A DNA stretch of 10,692 nucleotides from Actinomycetota bacterium (GTDB lineage Bacteria > Actinomycetota > Thermoleophilia > UBA2241), in contig PKYM01000090.1 of assembly GCA_003132645.1 (NCBI GenBank), forward strand, positions 11,140-21,831, written 5' to 3'. Made by a program: the position numbers and the translations under genes. Below are positions 1 through 5,860 of this stretch, piece after piece. A model generated the notes under the pieces. It saw only the letters and a list, made by a program, of their open reading frames with translations, was not told where the DNA came from and did not search any database. Every line of letters begins with the position of its first letter. Position 1 is the first letter of the stretch.

Positions 1-26
1 CCTGAATCCCTCAGGTCTCTTTTTTT
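1..26 (+). terminator. Rho-independent terminator at left edge
   Basis: A 5-bp stem (CCTGA/TCAGG) with the loop ATCCC is followed on the plus strand by TCTCTTTTTTT. This is the intrinsic-terminator pattern for a plus-strand transcript entering from the left, so a gene convergent with the Asp23 cluster probably lies just outside the window. The stem may continue beyond base 1. Read on the minus strand, the hairpin has an A-tract before it and follows the DUF2273 stop closely, so it may also end the Asp23 operon, but its minus-strand tail is outside the window. Confidence 0.6.
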
Positions 27-40
27 GCGCCCTCTTGCGC

Positions 41-220
41 TCACTTGCGCCGCAGATTGTCGATCGAGCGCTGGACGTCGATCTCGCCGGCCAGCACGCC
101 GCCGATGAGATAGCCCAGGGCGCCGATCGCGCAGACGACGACCAGCTTCTCGAGGCCGAGCGCCATCCACACGACGCCGACCACGAGGCCGACGGCCAGA
201 CCGATGTGCCTGAGACTCAC
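41..220 (-). CDS. Small two-helix membrane protein, DUF2273-like (59 aa)
   Basis: This short gene encodes 59 residues beginning V-S-L-R-H-I-G. Two hydrophobic stretches (about residues 5-22 and 26-44) are joined by the short charged turn LEKL, and the C-terminal tail (EIDVQRSIDNLRRK) is amphipathic and charged. That size and topology, next to an Asp23 gene and AmaP-like genes, fit the DUF2273 family of small membrane proteins found in Asp23 clusters. The GTG start overlaps the upstream stop codon (GTGA), and GGGAGGTG lies about five bases before it, a strong ribosome-binding site. It is the last gene of the operon. A role as membrane partner of Asp23/AmaP is inferred from context; no biochemical function is known to me. 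Confidence 0.72.
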   Translation of the reverse strand: MSLRHIGLAVGLVVGVVWMALGLEKLVVVCAIGALGYLIGGVLAGEIDVQRSIDNLRRK

Positions 221-771
221 GGAGCACCTCCCCGGCCGACGAGTAACCCGTCGACCTCGACTGTCAGATCACCCGCGCCGAGACCGGTCGCGGCCCGCAG
301 CTCGCGGTCGATGACGATCCGGGCGCGGGCGTGCGAGCGGCGCACGTCGGTCGCGTTGAGTGTAAGCGAGGTGCGGGTGACGAGCCGCTCCCCGCGCCTC
401 GTCACCCGCACCCGCGCGCTGTGTACCTCGGCGAGGTCGTCGGCCAGACAGCGAGCCAGCAGCCGCTCGAGAGCCTCAGCCTTGACCAGCACGCTGGACT
501 CGTCGGAGCCGAGCTCGATGCCGACGCCATCGTCGGGCTCGCCGCCGCCCAGCATGCGCAGGGCAAGCCACACGCAGCCGCAGCCCAGAACGGCGGCGGC
601 CACGGCCGCCAGCGCGGCCAGGGCGGCCGGGGCCGTGAGCAGATCGTGCCACCAGCGCGGCGCCGACCAGACCACCGTCCGGCTGGCGGCCAGCGCCACC
701 TCGCGCACGAGCAGAGCCGAGCAGATGAGCGTGCCGGCCAGCGCGGCGAGCAGGATGGCGACGCGTCTCAT
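217..771 (-). CDS. AmaP-like membrane anchor protein, second copy
   Basis: A 184-residue protein with two predicted transmembrane helices (about residues 4-25 and 46-72), followed by a soluble C-terminal domain of roughly 100 residues that should face the cytoplasm. The domain contains the segment RRGERLVTRTSL (about 125-136), which closely matches LRGERLVTELWV in the gene just upstream, so the two look like diverged duplicates. The topology and the position beside asp23 match AmaP, the anchor that holds Asp23 at the membrane in Staphylococcus; in actinobacteria similar proteins are also filed under DUF6286. The ATG start overlaps the preceding stop (ATGA), and its own stop overlaps the next start (GTGA), so translational coupling is likely. 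The anchor role is inferred from context and topology. Confidence 0.6.
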   Translation of the reverse strand: MRRVAILLAALAGTLICSALLVREVALAASRTVVWSAPRWWHDLLTAPAALAALAAVAAAVLGCGCVWLALRMLGGGEPDDGVGIELGSDESSVLVKAEALERLLARCLADDLAEVHSARVRVTRRGERLVTRTSLTLNATDVRRSHARARIVIDRELRAATGLGAGDLTVEVDGLLVGRGGAP

Positions 772-1292
772 GGCCGCAGGTACCTCGGCAGCTCGTGCAC
801 GCGCAGGACCTTGACCACCGGGTAGTCGACGTCGGCCGCCAGACCGAGCTCGCCGCGCAGCGCTGCCAGCGCTTTCGCCCTGAGGCGTTCGCTCAGGACC
901 GGGGCGCTGGCCAGGGGCCGCGCCGCGACCCAGAGCTCAGTGACGAGGCGCTCTCCGCGCAACGTGAACCAGGCGCGCGCCGAGACGACGTCGGGGTCGG
1001 CGGCGAGCTCGTCGGCAAGAAAGCGCTCGAGTGTGTCGGGCGGCAGCCGCAGGCTGCCGCCCTCGACGGTGAGCACGAGCGGCGCCGGACGGCCTCGCAG
1101 GGCCAGGGCGGCGAGCGCCACTGACCCGGCAAGGACCAGCAGGAGGACCAGGATGCGGCCATCGTGACCGTGCGGCAGCGGCACCGTCCGCCACAGGGCG
1201 ACGTGGCGGCCGAAGGCCGCCGCGAACAGCTCGATCGCCGCCGAGACGAGCACCACACCGGCGACGGCCAGCGCCAGAAACCCGAGCGTCAC
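768..1292 (-). CDS. AmaP-like membrane anchor protein, first copy
   Basis: A 174-residue protein with two hydrophobic helices (about residues 4-27 and 46-66) separated by a short basic/histidine-containing loop, then a soluble domain with alternating beta/alpha character (about 72-174) that includes LRGERLVTELWV. It shares this layout and motif with the next gene and is probably its paralogue. The start is GTG, 37 bases after the asp23 stop; no better in-frame ATG exists and no clear Shine-Dalgarno sequence precedes it, so the N-terminus is less certain than in its neighbours. The likely role is anchoring Asp23-type protein to the membrane during envelope stress, inferred from AmaP. It could equally be classed as DUF6286. 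Confidence 0.6.
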   Translation of the reverse strand: MTLGFLALAVAGVVLVSAAIELFAAAFGRHVALWRTVPLPHGHDGRILVLLLVLAGSVALAALALRGRPAPLVLTVEGGSLRLPPDTLERFLADELAADPDVVSARAWFTLRGERLVTELWVAARPLASAPVLSERLRAKALAALRGELGLAADVDYPVVKVLRVHELPRYLRP

Positions 1293-1329
1293 TTCGACCG
1301 CGTCGAGGACGCGAGCGCGCGGCAGCTCG

Positions 1330-1803
1330 CTAGACCTGTCCGCTTTCGGAGCCAGACGCCCCCTCGGGGAAGTAGATGTCGCTCACCACGACGTTGACGG
1401 TCTTGACCGCGAGACCGGTCGTGGCCTCGATGCGCGTACGCACCTGCTCGCGACAGGCCTGGGCTACCTCGGGGATACTGCGCCCATAGGTGACGACCAG
1501 GGTGATGTCGACGTCGACGCTGTCGCCGCGCAGGTCGACGGTGACGCCCTGGGTACGGGTGTCGGCCACTCGCAGGCTCGACAAGGCCCGAGAGGTGGCG
1601 CCTCCGAGCGCATGCACACCCTCGACCTCGCGACAGGCCATGTGGGCGATCTTGGCGATGACGGTGTCGCCGATCTCGAACTCGCCGTTTGCCACCCCCG
1701 GCTGGGGCGCGACGTCAGGCGGGTTCGACTGTGCGTCAGGCGCCGCCGACTGTGCGTCAGGCGACGCGGTCTGCGGCACTTCGGGCAGATGCTCGTCGGC
1801 CAT
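1330..1803 (-). CDS. Asp23/Gls24 family envelope stress response protein
   Basis: A 157-residue soluble protein. Residues 1-40 are a proline/alanine/aspartate/glutamine-rich, probably disordered leader with repeated PDAQS units. Residues 41-146 form an Asp23 domain, with the typical DTVIAKIAHMACREVEGVHAL start, an alternating beta strand region (VTVDLRGDSVDVDITLVVTYG), and the ending VAQACREQVRTRIEATTGL followed by VKTVNVVVSDIYF. In Gram-positive bacteria Asp23 proteins associate with the cell envelope through AmaP and are induced by alkaline or envelope stress. GGGGAG lies six bases before the ATG. It is the first gene of a four-gene minus-strand cluster with the two AmaP-like proteins and the DUF2273-like protein, which supports a shared membrane-associated complex. 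Function beyond envelope homeostasis is not established. Confidence 0.9.
   Translation of the reverse strand: MADEHLPEVPQTASPDAQSAAPDAQSNPPDVAPQPGVANGEFEIGDTVIAKIAHMACREVEGVHALGGATSRALSSLRVADTRTQGVTVDLRGDSVDVDITLVVTYGRSIPEVAQACREQVRTRIEATTGLAVKTVNVVVSDIYFPEGASGSESGQV
1726..1763 (+). repeat. Short in-frame repeat in the Asp23 N-terminal leader
   Basis: The 17-mer CGACTGTGCGTCAGGCG occurs at 1726-1742 and again at 1747-1763, 21 bases apart, so it keeps the reading frame. On the coding strand it gives two seven-residue units (SPDAQSA, APDAQSN), and a degenerate third (PPDVAPQ) follows. This is probably replication slippage in a disordered linker. Confidence 0.75.
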
Positions 1804-1842
1804 GTGCGGCTCCCCGGTCAGAAAGGACGCGTGCTGTCCCCT

Positions 1843-1848
1843 ACTCTA
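1843..1848 (-). promoter_or_regulatory. Possible -10 element of the asp23 operon
   Basis: On the minus strand, TAGAGT lies about 40 bases before the asp23 start and fits the relaxed actinobacterial TANNNT -10 pattern. No convincing -35 hexamer is present 16-18 bases upstream, so this is a weak prediction. It rests mainly on the need for a promoter between nrdJ and asp23, unless the cluster is read from the nrdRJ promoter. Confidence 0.25.
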
Positions 1849-1904
1849 CCCCGCCTGAGCTGCGCCCGCGACGACTGGCGCCGCCGGCGACGGCCGGCCT
1901 GCGG

Positions 1905-1941
1905 GACCGGCGCGACCGGCGCGGCCGGACCGACCGGCGCG
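1905..1941 (+). repeat. Nine-base tandem repeat downstream of nrdJ
   Basis: Four units of nine bases run in tandem: GACCGGCGC at 1905, 1914 and 1932, with a degenerate unit GGCCGGACC at 1923. The array starts about 11 bases past the nrdJ stop on the minus strand, in the 149-bp gap before asp23. Its GC-rich, partly self-complementary sequence could fold in RNA and help stop or slow transcription, but no U-tract follows. The collagen-like plus-strand translation (G-T-G-A-T-G-A) is a by-product of the repeat. Confidence 0.7.
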
Positions 1942-1952
1942 CTGTATGCCGG

Positions 1953-4202
1953 CTAGCCGCACTTGGAGTAGCCGCAGAGCCGGCAGATGGTGCAGCCGCC
2001 TTCGTGCTCGATCGCGCCGCCGCAGTCGGGACAGGCCCCCTGGGCGACTTCGACCAGGGCGAGCTGCGGCTCGGGCGCGCCGGCCGACGAGGCGGCGCCG
2101 GTGATGTAGCGCCGCTCGATGGCCTTGCCGATGGCGTCGGCGCACGACAGGGTGGCGTTGGGTCCGACGCCGTAGGGCACGTGGCAGCGGATACCTTTGA
2201 GCTGGCCGACGACATCGGCGGGCGAGGCGCCCTTCTTTAAGGCCAGCGAGATGAGCCGGCCGAGCGCCTCGGTGTTCGACGAGGCGCAGCCGCCGGCCTT
2301 ACCCATGTTGGCAAAGACCTCGCGGGGCCCGTGCTCGTCGTCGTTCATGATGACGAACAGCTTGCCGCAGCCGGTGTCCATGCGCTCGGTCTCGCCCGTG
2401 AGCAGCCTCGGGCGCGAAGGGCGCGTGGTGGCAAGACCGGCCGAGGGATCGCGACCGTTGCTCTTGTCGCGGCGCGTCGCGCCGACGTTCAAGACCTGCT
2501 CTTCGCGGCTGCCGTCGCGGTAGATGGTGACGCCCTTGCAGCCCGATCGGTAGGCGAGCCGATAGACCTTCTCGACATCGGCGGCGGTCGCGTGGTTGGG
2601 GAAGTTGACCGTCTTGGAGACCGCGTTGTCGGTGTCGGCCTGGAAGGCGGCCTGCAGCTTTACGTGCCACTCGGGGGTCACGTCGTGAGCGGTGGCGAAG
2701 ACGTTGCGCCAGTGCTCGGGGACGTCGTCGGCGTGCCGTGTCGAGCCTTCTTCGGCGATGCGCTTGATGAGCACCTCGGAGTAGAAGCCCTCGCGCCGCG
2801 CGACCTCTTCGAAGTACGGGTAGACCTCGGGCATCTCGTCGTCGTCTAAGACCTTGCGGCGTACGTAGCTCAGGGCGAACAACGGCTCGATGCCGCTGGA
2901 GCAGCCGGCGATGATCGAGATGGTGCCCGTCGGGGCGATCGTGGTGACGGTCGCGTTGCGCACCCGCGGTCCGCCTTCGACATCGAAGACGGAACCTTCG
3001 AAGTTGGGAAACACGCCGCGCTCGGCGGCGAGTTCGACCGACGCGGCCCGCGCCTGGGTGTGCACGAACTCCATGAGCTGGCTCGCCAGCCGCACGGCCT
3101 CGTCGGAGTCGTAGGGGATGGCGAGCCTGAACAGCAGGTCGGCGAAGCCCATGACGCCCAAGCCGATCTTGCGGTTGCCTCGAGTCATTTCGGCGATCTG
3201 CGGCAGCGGATAGTTGTTGACGTCGATGACGTCGTCCAGGAACCGCACGCCCGTCTTGACGATGTGACCCAGCCGGCCGTAGTCGACGTGGCCGTCGTCG
3301 CAGACGGTGGCCAGGTTGACCGAGCCCAGGTTGCACGACTCGTAGGGCAGCAGCGGCTGCTCGCCACAGGGGTTGGTGCTCTCAATCTCGCCGAGCTGGG
3401 GGGTCGGGTTGTGGGCGTTGATGCGGTCGATGAAGACGACCCCGGGTTCGCCGTTCTTCCAGGCCAGGGTGACCATCGATTTGAAGACCTTGCGCGCCTT
3501 GAGGGTGCGGACCGTCTCGCCCGAGCGCGGGTTGAGCAGCGGGTACTCCTCGTCGGCTTCGACGGCGCGCATGAAGGCGTCGGTGACGGCGACCGAGAGG
3601 TTGAAGTTGTTCAGGCGGTTGTCGTCGTGCTTGGCGGAGATGAAGTCGAGGATATCGGGGTGGTCGACACGCATGATGCCCATGTTGGCGCCGCGCCGGG
3701 TGCCGCCCTGCTTGATGGTCTCGGTGGCGGCATCGAACACGCTCATGAACGACAGCGGGCCTGAGGAGACGCCCTTGGTCGACATGACGACGTCGTTGTG
3801 GGGGCGCACGCGCGAGAACGAAAAGCCGGTGCCGCCGCCGCTCTTGTGGATGAGAGCCGTGTTCTTGATGGCTTCGAAGATCGACTCCATGGAGTCGCCG
3901 ACGGGCAGAACGAAGCACGCCGAAAGCTGGCCCAGCTCGCGGCCGGCGTTCATGAGGGTGGGGCTGTTGGGGACGAACTCGAGCCTCGTCATGAGCCCGT
4001 AGAAGGTATCCTCCCACTCGTCGACCGACGCGCTCGGGTTGTGCAGCCGCTCGGCTTGGGCGACGGCCCGGGCCACGCGGCGGAACATCTCTTCGGGTGT
4101 CTCGAGCAGTTCGCCGTTCTCGCCCTTCTTGAGATAGCGACGCTGCAACACCTTGAGCGCGTTGGCCGATAGCTCTATCACGTCGCGGTCCGCCTCAGTC
4201 AT
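1953..4202 (-). CDS. nrdJ: Adenosylcobalamin-dependent (class II) ribonucleotide reductase
   Basis: This 749-residue enzyme reduces ribonucleotides to deoxyribonucleotides using adenosylcobalamin to create the catalytic thiyl radical, so it needs neither oxygen nor a second subunit. Visible landmarks are [12 protein letters not shown] (76-87), SACF with Cys96 (first reducing cysteine), the active-site signature NPCGEQ with Asn277, Cys279 and Glu281, the partner Cys290, and PTGTIS (424-429) in the phosphate-binding region. The C-terminus carries a cysteine cluster (CPDCGG at 724-729, CTICRLCG at 737-744, ending KCG). It probably holds a zinc ribbon plus the C-x4-C pair (743/748) that reloads the active site. 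No intein or frameshift is seen. The ATG overlaps the nrdR stop (ATGA), with GGGGGG eight bases before it, so the two are translationally coupled. The length is shorter than in Streptomyces but within the family range. Confidence 0.96.
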   Translation of the reverse strand: MTEADRDVIELSANALKVLQRRYLKKGENGELLETPEEMFRRVARAVAQAERLHNPSASVDEWEDTFYGLMTRLEFVPNSPTLMNAGRELGQLSACFVLPVGDSMESIFEAIKNTALIHKSGGGTGFSFSRVRPHNDVVMSTKGVSSGPLSFMSVFDAATETIKQGGTRRGANMGIMRVDHPDILDFISAKHDDNRLNNFNLSVAVTDAFMRAVEADEEYPLLNPRSGETVRTLKARKVFKSMVTLAWKNGEPGVVFIDRINAHNPTPQLGEIESTNPCGEQPLLPYESCNLGSVNLATVCDDGHVDYGRLGHIVKTGVRFLDDVIDVNNYPLPQIAEMTRGNRKIGLGVMGFADLLFRLAIPYDSDEAVRLASQLMEFVHTQARAASVELAAERGVFPNFEGSVFDVEGGPRVRNATVTTIAPTGTISIIAGCSSGIEPLFALSYVRRKVLDDDEMPEVYPYFEEVARREGFYSEVLIKRIAEEGSTRHADDVPEHWRNVFATAHDVTPEWHVKLQAAFQADTDNAVSKTVNFPNHATAADVEKVYRLAYRSGCKGVTIYRDGSREEQVLNVGATRRDKSNGRDPSAGLATTRPSRPRLLTGETERMDTGCGKLFVIMNDDEHGPREVFANMGKAGGCASSNTEALGRLISLALKKGASPADVVGQLKGIRCHVPYGVGPNATLSCADAIGKAIERRYITGAASSAGAPEPQLALVEVAQGACPDCGGAIEHEGGCTICRLCGYSKCG

Positions 4203-4813
4203 GAGTCATGCCCCCCATTGGATCCGGTTATCGCCGGCTGGCCGACCGGCTCGTAGTCTGTGCTGTGTGAGCCCGCCGCGTCGTCGCGCGGCGTGCCGTT
4301 TGCGGCTTGTCGATCCGCCGCGTCATCGTGCGGCGACTGGTCGTCTGTCGCTTGAGCGCCGTCGGGCTCGTCGAGCCGCGCGAGCTCGTGCTGGAACTCC
4401 TCGATATCGTCGAACTGGCGATACACCGAGGCGAAGCGGATGTAGGCCACGCGATCGAGGCCGCGCAGGTGACGCAGCGCCAGTTCGCCGATCTCGACCG
4501 AGGTGACCTGGTGCACCGACTCGCAGCGCAGCTCGCCTTCGATCTCGTCGGCCACGCGCTCGATGCGCTCGAGCGAGATGTGGCGCTTTTCGCAGGCCCG
4601 CAACAAGCCGTTCAGCAGCTTGGCGCGGGCGAAGACTTCTTCGGCGCCGCTGCGCTTGACGACCAGCAGCGGCGTCTCTTCGACCCGTTCGTAGGTCGTG
4701 TACCGGCGGCTGCAGTAGCCGCATTCGCGCCGTCGACGGATGACGTCGCCCGACTCGGAATCGCGCGAATCGACGACACGACTATCTTCGTCACCGCAAA
4801 ATGGACAGCGCAC
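4199..4813 (-). CDS. nrdR: NrdR, zinc-ribbon/ATP-cone repressor of ribonucleotide reductase genes
   Basis: NrdR senses (d)ATP through an ATP-cone and represses ribonucleotide reductase genes by binding NrdR boxes. The GTG at 4811-4813 is chosen because it yields the family's fixed N-terminus, [17 protein letters not shown], and AAGGG lies nine bases upstream. An ORF open as far as 4939 would add 42 residues that no NrdR has and would run through the promoter. The zinc ribbon uses Cys3, Cys6, Cys31 and Cys34; [18 protein letters not shown] follows, then the ATP-cone (about 47-137, including VVKRSG and [17 protein letters not shown]). Typical NrdR ends near residue 150; here about 55 extra residues, rich in Asp, Ala, Ser and Gly, form a probably disordered tail (about 148-204). 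The gene overlaps nrdJ by four bases and probably represses its own promoter. Confidence 0.94.
   Translation of the reverse strand: MRCPFCGDEDSRVVDSRDSESGDVIRRRRECGYCSRRYTTYERVEETPLLVVKRSGAEEVFARAKLLNGLLRACEKRHISLERIERVADEIEGELRCESVHQVTSVEIGELALRHLRGLDRVAYIRFASVYRQFDDIEEFQHELARLDEPDGAQATDDQSPHDDAADRQAANGTPRDDAAGSHSTDYEPVGQPAITGSNGGHDS
4273..4335 (+). repeat. Repeat inside the NrdR C-terminal tail
   Basis: Two 21-base segments at 4273-4293 and 4315-4335 differ at two positions and lie 42 bases apart, which preserves frame. On the coding strand they encode the similar peptides PHDDAAD and PRDDAAG. This suggests the NrdR tail grew by local duplication. Confidence 0.6.
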
Positions 4814-4827
4814 AGAAAGAGACCCTT

Positions 4828-4875
4828 CTACAAGATGTAGTGTCCGGATGGCTGGACTATCACAATATAGACGAT
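4828..4875 (-). promoter_or_regulatory. Tandem NrdR boxes
   Basis: Two sites resemble the NrdR-box consensus (acaCwAtATaTwGtgt). The site at 4828-4843 keeps 12 of 16 positions, including a full match to the core C-w-A-n-A-T-n-T-w-G and the GTGT end. The site at 4860-4875 keeps 11 of 16, with the CACAATATA half intact. They are 32 bp apart start to start, about three helical turns, which is the spacing known for paired NrdR boxes. The upstream box covers the -10 of the nrdR promoter and the downstream box lies in the early transcribed region, a layout that suits autorepression of nrdRJ. Confidence 0.82.
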
Positions 4876-4891
4876 TCTCGGGCGGTTGCAA
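4864..4891 (-). promoter_or_regulatory. Promoter of nrdR-nrdJ
   Basis: On the minus strand TTGCAA (4886-4891; four of six bases of TTGACA) and TATATT (4864-4869; five of six bases of TATAAT) are separated by 16 bp. Transcription should begin near 4857, giving a leader of roughly 40 bases before the GTG of nrdR. The -10 is inside the upstream NrdR box, as expected of a promoter blocked by that repressor. Confidence 0.65.
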
Positions 4892-4917
4892 TGGTTCCTG
4901 CATTTCTTTGTGCAACC
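4884..4917. repeat. Inverted repeat upstream of the nrdR -10
   Basis: GGTTGCA (4884-4890) and TGCAACC (4911-4917) form a 7-bp inverted repeat whose half-sites are 27 bp apart. One arm contains the -35 of the nrdR promoter. It could be a second regulator's operator. A shorter dyad, AGTGA-6-TCACT, follows at 4925-4940. Neither is recognised as a known motif. Confidence 0.4.
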
Positions 4918-5009
4918 TTCGCGTAGTGAAAACCATCACTCTCAGCCTGAAGGTGAGAAGTGCCTCTCCACAAAGGATCTTACCGCACCGCGAGGACGGA
5001 GATTCGGCA

Positions 5010-5038
5010 AGCGCGCGCCGGCGCGCTCAAGGTATACT
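5010..5038 (+). promoter_or_regulatory. Promoter of the glycosyltransferase, with palindrome; likely leaderless start
   Basis: TATACT at 5033-5038 matches the -10 consensus at five of six positions. Its last base is eight nucleotides before the A of the ATG at 5047, so the expected first transcribed base is at or within a couple of bases of the start codon. That implies a leaderless mRNA, consistent with the absence of a Shine-Dalgarno sequence. There is no clear -35. Instead a dyad of AGCGCGC and GCGCGCT (5010-5027, four-base loop) sits where the -35/spacer would be and may be an operator. Confidence 0.55.
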
Positions 5039-5046
5039 GGCGAGCT

Positions 5047-5772
5047 ATGAACACCATCGTTCTTCCGACCTACAACGAGCGCGACAACCTGCGCCATGCC
5101 GTCGTGCGCATCCGCGAAGTCGCCGACGGCCACGACCTGCAGTTGCACACGCTCATCGTCGACGACGACTCGCCCGACGGCACCGGCGAGGTAGCCGACG
5201 GCCTGGCCACCGAGTACCCCGACGTCGAGGTGCTTCATCGCGCCGGCAAGGAGGGCCTGGGCAAGGCCTACCTCGCGGGTTTTCGCCACGCCCTCGACGC
5301 CGGCGCCGACCTGCTCTTCGAGATGGATGCCGACCTCTCGCACGACGCCAGCTACCTGCCCCACTTCCTGGACTTGATCGACAAGGGCGCCGACGTCGTG
5401 CTGGGCTCGCGCTACGTGCGCGGCGGCGGCGTCGAGAACTGGACGCTGTCGCGCAAGGCCTTGAGCCGCGGCGGCTGCCTCTACGCGCAGACCGTGCTCG
5501 GCCTGCCCTACCACGATCTCACCGGCGGCTTCAAATGCTTTCGCCGCGCGGTGCTCGAGACGATCGACCTCGATGCCATCGACACCAAAGGCTACGGTTT
5601 TCAGATCGAGATGACCTACCGCGCCCACAAGCTCGGCTTTCGCATCGTCGAGCTGCCCATCATCTTCGTCGATCGCAAGGTCGGCGAGTCGAAGATGTCG
5701 AACGACATCTTCGTCGAGGCGCTGGTCAACGTCTGGCGCCTGCGGTTCGACCGCGGAGCGACGCACGCCTGA
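5047..5772 (+). CDS. Polyprenol/dolichol-phosphate mannosyltransferase-like family 2 glycosyltransferase
   Basis: A 241-residue soluble GT-A enzyme of the DPM1/Ppm1 type. Such enzymes transfer mannose (or glucose) from a nucleotide sugar to a polyprenyl phosphate at the inner face of the membrane, supplying lipid-linked sugar to membrane GT-C enzymes. Motifs in order: LPTYNERDNL (6-15), IVDDDSPDGT (37-46), KEGLGKAY (68-75), EMDADLSHD (92-100) with the metal-binding Asp94-x-Asp96, GSRYVRGG (120-127), DLTGGFKCF (157-165), and GFRIVELPIIFVDRKVGESKMS (197-218), the family's C-terminal signature. There is no C-terminal transmembrane domain, so it is the short soluble form. The ATG at 5047 is preferred over an upstream ATG at 4960, because homologues begin just before this PTYNE segment and the promoter's -10 lies between. 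Substrate is inferred from the family. Confidence 0.9.
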   Translation: MNTIVLPTYNERDNLRHAVVRIREVADGHDLQLHTLIVDDDSPDGTGEVADGLATEYPDVEVLHRAGKEGLGKAYLAGFRHALDAGADLLFEMDADLSHDASYLPHFLDLIDKGADVVLGSRYVRGGGVENWTLSRKALSRGGCLYAQTVLGLPYHDLTGGFKCFRRAVLETIDLDAIDTKGYGFQIEMTYRAHKLGFRIVELPIIFVDRKVGESKMSNDIFVEALVNVWRLRFDRGATHA

Positions 5773-5860
5773 CGCTCGCCGCGACGCCCCGCCCGCCCGC
5801 GACCGCCGGCGCCGAAGCCGCGCTCGTGACTGACTGCCGCACACCAAAAGAGCGCCGACC

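Noticed and set aside
1846..2215. Collagen-like and Ser/Arg-rich frames around the end of nrdJ
   Set aside because: They arise from the nine-base repeat and from antisense reading of nrdJ; no start signals or family.
4814..4939. N-terminal extension of NrdR to the ATG at 4939
   Set aside because: It would place the promoter, both NrdR boxes and 42 unrelated residues inside the gene; the GTG at 4813 gives the conserved N-terminus.
4814..5046. Adenosylcobalamin riboswitch ahead of the B12-dependent reductase operon
   Set aside because: The predicted leader is only about 40 bases and no B12-box-like GCCACTG sequence is present; regulation is better explained by NrdR boxes.
4960..5046. Upstream start of the glycosyltransferase at 4960
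   Set aside because: Adds 29 residues not expected in the family and places the start upstream of the best -10 element; no ribosome-binding site.
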